This document shows, piece after piece, positions 17,709-26,553 of a stretch of DNA of 64,000 bases (position 1 is the first letter of the stretch; every line of letters begins with the position of its first letter). This stretch comes from Burkholderia ambifaria (GTDB lineage Bacteria; Pseudomonadota; Gammaproteobacteria; Burkholderiales; Burkholderiaceae). The notes beneath the pieces are model-generated. The model did no database searches and was not told the DNA's origin. It saw nothing but the letters and a program-made list of their open reading frames with translations. The DNA lies in assembly GCF_001443045.1 (NCBI RefSeq), contig NZ_LKPJ01000004.1, forward strand, positions 63,292 to 127,291, written 5' to 3'. The translations under genes and the position numbers were made by a program.

Positions 17709-18460
17709 CTTTCAAAGGCGTTCTGGTCGGTATGGCATTAAACGACGTAGGCTGCTTCGTGCTGGCGCCGCTGTTGAATTCCTTGCACTCATTGCGCTTT
17801 GTCGTTGCCGACAGATCGATGTCGCGCCTTCGGCGCATGAGATGACGGAACCGGATCGCCAGAGGGCCGGCCGTCGCGCAATGGGACGTCTCGTACGCCA
17901 GGCATCGTGAAGTCTCCAAAGAGGTCGCCGGATGGTCCGGGGCAGGCCGGTCGGGCGACGGCTCGCTTCAGGCGAGAAGCCAGCCGGCTTGCGGTACGCG
18001 GATTCCGGCAATAGCCGCGTGCCACGATCGTAGTGGGCGGCGAGCGGAGGCGGTAGGCAGCGAGGTGGACTCATCGTGTTGTCCGTTATGCACCAGTTGA
18101 ATCGATGAACGCTCGAGATCGACTTGGCGGAACGGCGACCGAGACTGCGCGAACACGTTGTTCGGCTGGTCTGTAAACAGCGGCAACCAGGCCGGTTGAA
18201 GAAGGAGGTGAATCGTCCGGCCGTCGCGTCGGGCGCGAATCGCGGCCCAATATTGATGTGATAGGACTGTGTCCAATATCTGCATTTCAATGTCGCGATT
18301 AATGGCACATTCCATTCGACGGCGGGCGCAGTATAATCGTGCCCCGTATAGTTCCCGTAGGGCTGCCGTGATTTTCGGCGGCGGGATACCAGGCAGGCGA
18401 CACTGGAGCGCGGTAGCGAGCGGTTCGTATGCTCACAGCAATGCAGGGCAAGGAGGGGAA
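17709..18460. other. Long non-coding or decayed stretch before the FixJ-type gene
   Basis: These 752 bases have no well-supported gene. A minus-strand frame at 17968-18315 (115 codons) has plausible amino-acid composition, with LHLLLQP-like and QLVHNGQ segments, but no ribosome site and no recognisable family. It may be a decayed gene, perhaps linked to the transposase remnant beside it. The last 150 bases carry the promoter and leader of the response-regulator gene. Confidence 0.4.
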
Positions 18461-19129
18461 ATGAGCACACGGGTGCATCCGACGTTGCCCCGGCATCACG
18501 ACGACCGCGAGGACCCTGTCGCCTATGTGGTCGACGACGACGCATCAATGCGCGAGGCGCTTGATGCCCTGCTGCGCTCCATCGGGCTTCGCGTCGAGAC
18601 ATTTGAATCGGCGCAGGAATTTCTTGCGTTCCCGAAATACAGCGTGCCGAGTTGCCTGATTCTCGATGTCAGGCTTCGTGGAGAAAGCGGTCTCGCTTTT
18701 CAGGAGCAGATAGCAACCAGCAACATGCGTCTGCCGATCATATTCATGACCGGGCATGGCGATATTGCTATGACGGTCAAGGCGATGAAAGCGGGCGCGG
18801 TTGATTTCCTGGCGAAACCGTTTCGTGATCAGGACATGCTGGACGCCGTTGCCAATGCATTGGCGCGCGACGGACAACGGCTGATAGCCGAACAGTCGGG
18901 TTTGGCGGTTCGCGCCGCCTATGATTCACTGACACCGCGCGAGCGGGAAGTCATGAGCCTCGTTGTGGCAGGCTTGAAAAACAAGCAAATCGCCTTTGAA
19001 TTAAACCTCAGCGAGGTCACGGTGAAGATTCATCGCGGGCAGGTCATGAGGAAGATGGCGGTTCGGTCGGTCGCCGATCTCGTCAGAAAATCGGCATCGC
19101 TTGGCGCTACTCCGCAACTGAAGAAATAG
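18461..19129 (+). CDS. FixJ/NarL-type response regulator
   Basis: A 222-aa two-domain regulator. The receiver domain (about residues 18-135) has the acidic pocket VDDD, phospho-acceptor Asp69 in LILDVRLRG, TGH and the conserved Lys in LAKPF. The C-terminal LuxR-type helix-turn-helix (about 155-215) has LTPREREVMSLVVAGLKNKQIA and VTVKIHRGQVMRKM. Start 18461 has the strong site AAGGAGGGG 3-11 bases upstream. FixJ-type regulators pair with FixL-type histidine kinases having PAS and HisKA domains. The large kinase at 20162 carries such a module, making this its likely partner. Confidence 0.95.
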   Translation: MSTRVHPTLPRHHDDREDPVAYVVDDDASMREALDALLRSIGLRVETFESAQEFLAFPKYSVPSCLILDVRLRGESGLAFQEQIATSNMRLPIIFMTGHGDIAMTVKAMKAGAVDFLAKPFRDQDMLDAVANALARDGQRLIAEQSGLAVRAAYDSLTPREREVMSLVVAGLKNKQIAFELNLSEVTVKIHRGQVMRKMAVRSVADLVRKSASLGATPQLKK

Positions 19130-19179
19130 AGACGATGCATAGGCTCCGGCGGCGCGCTGCCCCAACGGTTGTCGACCGC

Positions 19180-19569
19180 CTATGGCTTTTTCAGTGCGAA
19201 GTTGAGCCAATGTTCGATGGCATCGGGATCCGCTGGTTTGCCAAGCACGACCAGTGCGCCGATTGCCAGCGCCTTTGCTTTCAGATCGGCAGTCGGAAAC
19301 GACGTGATGAACAGGGTCGGCATGGTGTGGCCGAGTGCCTGAATCCGGATCAGCATGTCGACTCCCGACATGCCGGGCATCATGACGTCTGAGATCAGGC
19401 ACGATGTTTCGGCGATTCCACCGGAATCAAGAAATTCCTCCGCAGACGCGAATAGGCGTGTTGGCCTGCCGAACGAGCGCACGAGGCTACCCGTCGCAAG
19501 CCGGAAGGCTTCATCGTCGTCAACTATCGAAACTATTTGAGCGGCACGCAAGTGTTCGGCCTCGTACAT
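19180..19569 (-). CDS. Stand-alone receiver-domain response regulator
   Basis: A 129-aa protein made only of a receiver domain: IVDDDE acidic pocket, phospho-acceptor Asp61 in LISDVMMPGMSG, FITSF in the Thr/Ser position and GKP with the conserved Lys. There is no output domain, so it would act by protein-protein contact or as a phosphate sink. The start is uncertain; a GTG at 19608 would add 13 residues. It is convergent with the FixJ-type gene (50 bases between stops) and divergent from the giant kinase, and the three form one signalling locus. Confidence 0.88.
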   Translation of the reverse strand: MYEAEHLRAAQIVSIVDDDEAFRLATGSLVRSFGRPTRLFASAEEFLDSGGIAETSCLISDVMMPGMSGVDMLIRIQALGHTMPTLFITSFPTADLKAKALAIGALVVLGKPADPDAIEHWLNFALKKP

Positions 19570-20161
19570 CGGGAAAGGAGCAGCGTGCGCTGGACCGTCG
19601 TGCGGCACAGCGAGAACGCGTCGGCTTATGCTTTGACGGTAGCCAGCGTAAATCTCATCTGCAAGATGTGAAATAGTACCTATGTATTAGTGGACCTGAT
19701 CGTCGACGAAGTCGAGCGAGTGTTGCGAACCGCTCTCGTTCGATCGAGTCTCGCCACGAATGCGGACGCGGAGCTCGGTTTGCGTTGAACATGCGCATTC
19801 GCTGTTGGTGAGCGAGGGGGCGCCAGCGCAGCCTGCGCCGCGAGGATGATCCGGTCGTACCGACGGAAGGGTAATCGGCATGATCAGGATTCGGCGGATA
19901 CGCGCGACGACCGGCGGCCGAGTGGCGAATCTTTCCAATGGTAAATATGAAAGGTAGCGGTAATCTTAAATGGCGCGGTAATATGCTGGCGGCGTACCTG
20001 TTTATGCGGCGATTTGTCATCGCGAAGATGTTTTTGACTAGATAGCTTCGGCGTGTATCGGTGCCGACTTTGCACTGAGATGCGGGGTGCAGCCGTGATC
20101 ACGGACCAAAGTTCGACGGCAGCACGCGGCAGATCAAGACCTTCATAAGGCTCCGGTTCCG
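19570..20161. other. Divergent control region of the signalling locus
   Basis: These 592 bases lie between the receiver gene (minus) and the giant kinase (plus). No gene was recognised. The stretch 19925-20050 is A/T-rich relative to surroundings and likely contains the kinase promoter. Confidence 0.4.
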
Positions 20162-23100
20162 ATGGGTGAGAGACTTCAGATTCTGTGGGACGACGGTGAG
20201 CGCATTGTCTCCCGGGGAACGTGCCGAGGCGAGGGTGGTGGCGGCAGCGTCCTGTATGCGTATCCCGCAGCCGAGCATCCATTGCCGTCCAGCATAGAGC
20301 GGCTCACTCACGAATTCGGCCTGAAAAATCATCTCGATGGTGCATGGGCGGTGCGGCCGCTGAAGCTGCTGCGCGCGGATAACCGCACGGTCCTGATGTT
20401 CGAGGACCCCGGCGGCGAGCCGCTGACGCGTCTGATTGGCGCGCCTATGGAGACCGGGGCGTTCTTGCGCGTTGCTATTGCGATTGCTTCGGCGCTGGTC
20501 AACGTTCACAAGCACGGACTCCTCCATAAGGACGTCAAGCCGCTACATATTCTGGTGAACTGTTCCGATGGACGAGCGCGCCTGACCGGATTCGGCCTCG
20601 CCTCGCGGCTGCCACGCGAGCGCCAGGCGCCTGAACCGCCGGAGACCATTTCCGGCACGCTCGCGTATATGGCGCCCGAACAGACCGGACGCATGAATCG
20701 CTCCGTCGACTCGCGCAGCGACCTCTATGCGCTGGGTGTCACGCTCTACCAGATGCTTACCGGCGTGCTGCCGTTCAGTGCAGCGGACGCGATGGAATGG
20801 GTGCATTGTCATATCGCCAGAAAGCCGGTGCCGCCCAGCGGACGTGTTGGCGTGCCGGCCACTGTGTCCCACATCATCATGAAACTGCTCGCGAAGACAG
20901 CGGAGGAGCGCTATCAGACGGCCGCCGGTCTCGCGCACGATCTTCAACGGTGCCTGGCCGACTGGGAGCGTCAGCGGCGCGTGGACGACTTTCGACTGGA
21001 CGAGAACGGCACGCTGGACCGGCTACGGATTCCCGAGAAGTTGTACGGACGGGAGCGCGAGGTCGGCATCCTGTGCGCCGCGTTCGAACGCGTGCTCAAT
21101 ACCAGCACACCTGAGCTGGTGCTGGTCTCGGGCTATTCGGGTATCGGCAAATCCTCTGTCGTTCACGAATTGCATCGAGTGCTGGTGCCGCCTCGCGGGC
21201 TCTTCGCATCAGGCAAGTTCGATCAGTACAAGCGCGACATTCCGTATTCGACGCTTGTGCAGGCTTTTCAAGGTCTGGTACGCACACTGCTCGGCAAGTC
21301 CAACGCGGACCTTGCGACGTGGCGCGATGCATTATGCGACGCACTCGAGCCCGACGCGGCGCTCGTGACCAACCTTATCCCCGAGTTGAAGCTGATCATC
21401 GGTGAGCCGCCGCCGCTTCCCAAGCTCGAACCGCATCAGGTGCAGCAGCGGTTCCTGCGCGTATTTCGGCGTTTCATCGGCGTATTCGCCAAGGCGGAGC
21501 ATCCGCTCGTGCTGTTCCTCGACGACTTGCAGTGGCTTGATACGGCAACGCTGGATCTTCTGGAGAATCTGCTTGTCGACCCCGGCCTGTGTTACCTCAT
21601 GCTCGTCGGCGCGTACCGCGACAACGAAGTCGATGCCACGCACCCATTGACGGGCAGACTTCGGTCGATCCGGCACGCGGGTGCCAGGATCGACGAGATC
21701 AAGTTGGCGCCGCTCTCGAGGCATCACATCGAGCAGTTGATTGCGGAGTCGTTGCATTGCGATCGCGCGTGTATCGAGCCGCTGGCACGATTGGCGGAGG
21801 AGAAGACTGCCGGCAACCCGTTTTTCTTGATCCAGTTCCTGCAGACGCTGGCGGAAGAGGAACTGCTGACTTTCGATCATGATGCGTCGACCTGGATCTG
21901 GGATGCGGCCAGCATCCATGCCAAGGGATACACCGACAACGTCGTGGATCTGATGATCGGCAAGCTGGTCCGTTTGCCGGTTGAAACGCAGCAGGCACTG
22001 CAGCAACTCGCATGCCTTGGGAACGTCGCTGAGATTTCGACGTTGTCGCGTGTCTTTGCCGTTCCGGAATCTGCAGTCCCCGTGACATTGTGGGACGCGG
22101 TCCGCCAGGAACTGGTCGAGCAGTCTGAAGGGGCCTACGCGTTTGTTCACGACCGTGTTCATGAAGCGGCGTACTCGCTGATTCCCGAAGAGGCGCGCGC
22201 CAAAGCCCATCTGCAAATCGGTCGCGTGCTTGCTGCGCAAACGCCACCGGAACGGCGTGACGAGGCGATCTTCGAAATTGCGGGGCAGCTCAACCGCGGC
22301 TCCGCACTGATTACCGAGCGCGATGAGAGAGAGCGGCTGGCAGAATTCAACCTGTTTGCCGGCCGGCGCGCCAAGGCATCGACTGCCTACGCGTCCGCGC
22401 TCGCCTATTTCTCGACCGGCTTGTCGCTGTTGAATGACGATTGCTGGGTCCGCAGACACGAGCTGATATTCGCGCTGGAACTGGGCCGCGCGGAATGTGA
22501 ATTCCTGACCGGTCAATTGTCGGCCGCCGAAGAGCGATTGGCGCAACTGTCGAAACGTGCCGCCACGACCGTCGAGCGCGCCCGGGTTGCATGTCTGCGG
22601 GCAGACCTGTATCTCATCCTCGACCAGAACGAAAATGCGATCGCGGTTTGCCTGACGTTTCTTCGTCACGTGGGCCTGGACTGGTCGCCGCGCCCGGACG
22701 CGGTGCCGGTACGCAGCGAATATAATCGCATCTGGTCGCTGCTCGGCGATCAGGCAATCGAAGAACTCGTCGAGCTTCCGTCGATGGATGACCCGACCGT
22801 TCTTGCAACCGTCGAAGTGCTGACCAAGCTGTTGGCACCGGCCGTGTGCACGGATTGCAACCTTGCCTGTCTGACCGTCTGTAAAGCAATTACCCTGAGT
22901 CTCGAGCATGGCAATGGCGATGCTTCTTGCGTGGCCTATGTTCACCTTCCGAGATTCGCCGGACGACTTTTCGGTGACTACGAGGCAGGATTCCGGTTCG
23001 GCCATCTCGGACGCACGCTTGTCGAGCGGCGCGGGATCGAGCGTTACAAAGCCAGCACGTATCACCCGTTTTCCATTTTCGTCGCTCACTGGGTACAACC

Positions 23101-25675
23101 GGTACGGACGTGCGGCGATCGGTTGCGCCGCAATTTCGACCTGGCCAACCAGATCGGTGACGTACCCATTGGCGCATTCTCGTGCAACTGCCTCATCTCG
23201 AATCTGCTCTTTATCGGTGAGCCGCTGGCCGAGCTGCAGCGAGAGGCCGAAAGTGGTCTCGCGTATGCCAGGAAAGTGCGATTCGGCGCCGTCATCGATT
23301 TCATCGAAAGCCAGCTCGCACTCATCCGGATGCTCCGTGGCACGACACCGAAATTTGGCTGCCTCGATGACGGGGCGTTCGACGAAGCACAGGTCGAGCA
23401 ACGCTTGTCCGCGCCGTCGCATTCGATTGCGGCATGCTGGTATTGGGTCCGGAAACTGCAAGCTGGCTTCATCGCCGGAGACAACGAGGCAGCGATGCAT
23501 GCCGCCGCGAAGGCACACGATCTACGCTGGACGCTGCACGCGTTCATCGAGGAGGCCGAGTACTATTTTTATGCCGCGTTGACCCTGGCCCGTCACTGCG
23601 ACGCCGTCCGCCCCGAACAGTGGCCATCGCACCTTGATACGCTGAACGATCACCACCGGCAACTCCGCATCTGGTCGGATCTCTGCGCGGAGAATTTCGC
23701 GAGCCACAGTGCGCTGATCGGTGCCGAGATCGCGCGCCTCGAAGGTCGTGTGACCGACGCCGAGATGTGCTACGAACAGGCTGTTCGCTCGGCGCAGGAA
23801 AGCGGTTTCATCCACGTCGAGGCGCTGGCTAATGAACTGGCAGCGCGTTTTTATGCGGCTCGCGGCCTCGGGAGAATTGCCCGTGTATATATGCATGACG
23901 CCCGCTATGGCTATCTGCGCTGGGGGGCCGATGGAAAGGTCCGGCAACTCGAAGCGAACTATCCCTACCTGAATGCTTACCAGCGAACCGACAGGCTGAC
24001 TCCCGGGCAGTCGGTCACGATCGATGCGCCAGTCGAACATCTGGATCTGGCGACCGTGATCAAGGTGGTGCAGGCTGCGTCCGGCGATATCGTCCTCGAA
24101 AAACTCATCGACATGGTCATGCGCACGGCCGTCGAGCAGGCGGGCGCGGCACGAGGTCTGCTGATCCTGCCGATGCACGGCGAGCATAGCATCGTGGCGC
24201 AGGCGACGACCGGTGAGACGGCTATCCAGTTGCAACTGTGCGATCTGCCGGTGAGCGGCGAGATGCTGCCGCAGGCGGTTCTGTACCATGTCTTGCGTAC
24301 CCGCGAGAGCATCATTCTCGACGATGCCGCGATTGTGCCCACCTTTGCCGACGATCCGTATATTCGCGAGCATCGTGCGCGTTCCATTCTTTGTTTGCCT
24401 TTGATGAATCGGGCAACGTTGACCGGCGCGCTCTACCTCGAGAACAATCTGGCCGCCCACGTGTTCAGTCCGGCGCGTATCGCCGTGCTCAAGCTTGTGG
24501 CATCGCAAGCTGCGATCTCGTTGGAAAATGCCCGCCTCTATCGTGACGTCGAGGAGCGGGAGGCAAAAATCCGGCGCCTTGTCGATGCGAACATCATCGG
24601 CATTCTTGTCTGGAATGCCAACGGCGAAGTTCTGGAGGCCAACGACGTATTTCTGCGCATAGTGGGATATGACCGCAACGATCTCCTGGCGGGCCGCTTG
24701 CGCTGGAGGGATCTGACGCCGGTGGAAGCACAACAAGAGGCCGATGAAAGGCTGCAGGCGCTTCAGCGGACGGGCCGTGTCGATCCTTTCGAGAAGGAGT
24801 ACATCAGGAAGGACGGGACCCGCGTGCCTGTCATTGTCGGCCTGGCGACTTTTGAGGCCAGGCGGAATGAAGGTGTCGCGTTCGTGCTTGATCTGACCGA
24901 GCAAAAGCAGGCCGCGGAAAAAATCCGCGAGACCGAGCGGCGCTATCGGGAGGTGCAGACCGAAATGGCGCATGCGAATCGTGTGGCGACCATGGGGCAG
25001 CTCGCAGCCTCGATCGCGCATGAGGTCAATCAGCCGATTGCCGCAACGGTCACCAATGCTCAGGCCGCGCAGCGCTGGCTAAACCTCCAGCCGCCGGATA
25101 TCAACGAGGCTAACCTTGCGCTCGGCCGCATCGTCAAGGACATCAATCGCGCGTCGGACGTGCTGGGCAGGATTCGCCAGCTGATCAGGAAAGCCCCGCC
25201 GCGGAAGGAGCCGGTGAACCTCAACGACGCGATTCGCGAGGTGATCGAACTCACCCGGGGAGAAGCAAGGAAGAACGGCGCTTCGGTGGAGATACAGCTC
25301 GCCGACGACTTGCCATGCGTTGAAGGCGACCGTGTCGAGCTGCAGCAGGTGCTGCTGAATCTGGTGATCAATGCGCTCGAAGCGATGAACGGTGTCGACG
25401 ATGGCCGGCGAGAACTGCGCATCGATACCCGGACGTCCGAGATTGGCGGCGTACGGGTGACTGTACGGGATTCGGGGCCGGGTTTTGGTCCGGACAACAC
25501 GAAAAGCGTCTTCGCACCTTTCTACACGACGAAGCCCACCGGGTTGGGGATGGGATTGTCGATATGCCGCTCCATTGTCGACGCCCATGGCGGCGAATTA
25601 TGGGCCAGTGACAATTCACCGCGCGGCGCTGTTGTCCAGTTCACGGTGCCGCTGCATCCGGCCACGGCAGACTAG
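20162..25675 (+). CDS. Trifunctional pseudokinase - AAA ATPase - GAF/PAS histidine kinase
   Basis: A giant 1837-aa sensor. Residues 1-270 form a Ser/Thr-kinase fold: HKDVKP at 122-127 keeps the catalytic-loop Asp124, but the Asn is His129, the DFG Asp is Gly143 (TGFG), and no VAIK lysine is visible, so it is probably a pseudokinase. From about 290 comes an AAA/STAND ATPase with Walker A GYSGIGKSS at 324-332 and Walker B LVLFLDDLQWLD. A long helical repeat region follows to about 1290, then a GAF domain (about 1300-1450) and a PAS domain (about 1460-1590). The HisKA domain has phospho-His1620 (ASIAHEVNQP), and the HATPase domain has NLVINALEA, DSGPGFG and GLGMGLSI. It is cytoplasmic with no membrane segments. 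Likely partners are the FixJ-type and single-receiver genes just upstream. The ribosome site is weak. Confidence 0.95.
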   Translation: MGERLQILWDDGERIVSRGTCRGEGGGGSVLYAYPAAEHPLPSSIERLTHEFGLKNHLDGAWAVRPLKLLRADNRTVLMFEDPGGEPLTRLIGAPMETGAFLRVAIAIASALVNVHKHGLLHKDVKPLHILVNCSDGRARLTGFGLASRLPRERQAPEPPETISGTLAYMAPEQTGRMNRSVDSRSDLYALGVTLYQMLTGVLPFSAADAMEWVHCHIARKPVPPSGRVGVPATVSHIIMKLLAKTAEERYQTAAGLAHDLQRCLADWERQRRVDDFRLDENGTLDRLRIPEKLYGREREVGILCAAFERVLNTSTPELVLVSGYSGIGKSSVVHELHRVLVPPRGLFASGKFDQYKRDIPYSTLVQAFQGLVRTLLGKSNADLATWRDALCDALEPDAALVTNLIPELKLIIGEPPPLPKLEPHQVQQRFLRVFRRFIGVFAKAEHPLVLFLDDLQWLDTATLDLLENLLVDPGLCYLMLVGAYRDNEVDATHPLTGRLRSIRHAGARIDEIKLAPLSRHHIEQLIAESLHCDRACIEPLARLAEEKTAGNPFFLIQFLQTLAEEELLTFDHDASTWIWDAASIHAKGYTDNVVDLMIGKLVRLPVETQQALQQLACLGNVAEISTLSRVFAVPESAVPVTLWDAVRQELVEQSEGAYAFVHDRVHEAAYSLIPEEARAKAHLQIGRVLAAQTPPERRDEAIFEIAGQLNRGSALITERDERERLAEFNLFAGRRAKASTAYASALAYFSTGLSLLNDDCWVRRHELIFALELGRAECEFLTGQLSAAEERLAQLSKRAATTVERARVACLRADLYLILDQNENAIAVCLTFLRHVGLDWSPRPDAVPVRSEYNRIWSLLGDQAIEELVELPSMDDPTVLATVEVLTKLLAPAVCTDCNLACLTVCKAITLSLEHGNGDASCVAYVHLPRFAGRLFGDYEAGFRFGHLGRTLVERRGIERYKASTYHPFSIFVAHWVQPVRTCGDRLRRNFDLANQIGDVPIGAFSCNCLISNLLFIGEPLAELQREAESGLAYARKVRFGAVIDFIESQLALIRMLRGTTPKFGCLDDGAFDEAQVEQRLSAPSHSIAACWYWVRKLQAGFIAGDNEAAMHAAAKAHDLRWTLHAFIEEAEYYFYAALTLARHCDAVRPEQWPSHLDTLNDHHRQLRIWSDLCAENFASHSALIGAEIARLEGRVTDAEMCYEQAVRSAQESGFIHVEALANELAARFYAARGLGRIARVYMHDARYGYLRWGADGKVRQLEANYPYLNAYQRTDRLTPGQSVTIDAPVEHLDLATVIKVVQAASGDIVLEKLIDMVMRTAVEQAGAARGLLILPMHGEHSIVAQATTGETAIQLQLCDLPVSGEMLPQAVLYHVLRTRESIILDDAAIVPTFADDPYIREHRARSILCLPLMNRATLTGALYLENNLAAHVFSPARIAVLKLVASQAAISLENARLYRDVEEREAKIRRLVDANIIGILVWNANGEVLEANDVFLRIVGYDRNDLLAGRLRWRDLTPVEAQQEADERLQALQRTGRVDPFEKEYIRKDGTRVPVIVGLATFEARRNEGVAFVLDLTEQKQAAEKIRETERRYREVQTEMAHANRVATMGQLAASIAHEVNQPIAATVTNAQAAQRWLNLQPPDINEANLALGRIVKDINRASDVLGRIRQLIRKAPPRKEPVNLNDAIREVIELTRGEARKNGASVEIQLADDLPCVEGDRVELQQVLLNLVINALEAMNGVDDGRRELRIDTRTSEIGGVRVTVRDSGPGFGPDNTKSVFAPFYTTKPTGLGMGLSICRSIVDAHGGELWASDNSPRGAVVQFTVPLHPATAD

Positions 25676-25795
25676 CATCCCGGGCGTCGCGCGACGCGGC
25701 ACCGACCATGCGGAACCGTCTTCGACGTTTTTTCTGCCGGCGTAACCGAAGCCCACTGCCGGTGCGGCGGGGCGAGGAGTCGGTCCTCGGACAGG

Positions 25796-25897
25796 ATCAC
25801 CACCAAGGATGGCGTCGAAATCTACTACAAGGAATGGGGGCCGAAGGATGGTCAGGTAGTCACGCTCAGCCATGGCTGGCCGCTTTGCTCTGACCGC
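25796..25897 (+). pseudogene. Fragment of alpha/beta hydrolase (chloroperoxidase-like) N-terminus
   Basis: About 34 codons read [19 protein letters not shown] and then [10 protein letters not shown], which is the N-terminal strand and HGWP oxyanion motif of non-haem chloroperoxidase-type alpha/beta hydrolases. The homology stops abruptly after SHGWPL; the nucleophile elbow and the rest are absent. No start codon or ribosome site is at the right place. It is a gene fragment in the non-coding stretch after the giant kinase. Confidence 0.65.
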
Positions 25898-26087
25898 AAG
25901 CCTTGCCCACATCGCGTGGCGGTTTCTGCAGATTCCAGCTACCGTTTGTCTCCTCCCGTTGGTCGAAGCCGGATCCAGGGTGCTTCTTCGGGAATAGGCA
26001 GAGGCTTCGGGCCGGATCGACCTGCCGAGTGATTCGACTGGGCAAAGACCGGACCGATCGTGATCGGTCAGTGCGGTCGTGCCATCG

Positions 26088-26318
26088 TTATGGTTGCCAA
26101 TACAACCATCTATGCGCTACCAATGCGATGAGTTGTGCCACGACGGCGGGCTCGAGCGTGACGAGCGGCAACCGATTGTCGAGCGCATTGAAATGGAAGA
26201 TTTCGCCGAAGCCTGGCGCGATCACCGCTCCCAAGCCTGCCTGTTGCAGGCCCCACGCCGCATGCGCCCGGCTGGAACGGCAACCGACGTTCGCTCCTGC
26301 AGCGAGGATGTTCGCGCG
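26088..26318 (-). pseudogene. Fragment of LeuD-like isopropylmalate dehydratase small subunit
   Basis: The minus-strand frame contains ILAAGANVGCRSSRAHAAW followed by AVIAPGFGEIFHFNALDN. This matches the swivelling-domain core of the LeuD/AcnA small subunit (NFGCGSSREHAPWAL... IAPSFADIF). The conserved GCGSSREH is altered to GCRSSRAH, losing the glycine and glutamate that contact substrate. The N-terminal part is not in frame and the C-terminus is cut short. I call it a pseudogene; a divergent intact protein starting upstream is less likely. Confidence 0.65.
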
Positions 26319-26553
26319 CCCGCACTCGGGATCCGCCGTGCCGGATCGAGGCGGGCGATACGCCGGTCGTGATTCTGCCGGCGAGCATTCCGGACCCGGA
26401 TGCATGAAGATCGGGTGCGACATGAACGGGCGTCGACACGCCCCTATCGCGCCATGATCGATGCCTGGGCCGCTTGATATGCCATCATGCGTCTTTTAGT
26501 ATGAAGGAAGCGCAGCGTGCGTCTGCGCACAAGCTTGGTCACCGAGGAGACAC

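Noticed and set aside
17968..18315. 115-codon minus-strand frame upstream of the FixJ-type gene.
   Set aside because: Composition is protein-like, but it has no ribosome site and no family I recognise, and it lies in a decayed region. Left as a possible remnant.
19138..19191. CATAGGC/GCCTATG stem followed by a T-run between the two response-regulator genes.
   Set aside because: Only a 7-bp stem with a long loop and overlapping the end of the receiver gene; a terminator is possible but not supported enough to list.
21332..23518. A 728-codon open frame on the minus strand opposite the giant kinase.
   Set aside because: It mirrors the high-GC codon pattern of the plus-strand gene, has no recognisable domain and no ribosome site; the plus strand shows clear kinase, AAA and histidine-kinase motifs.
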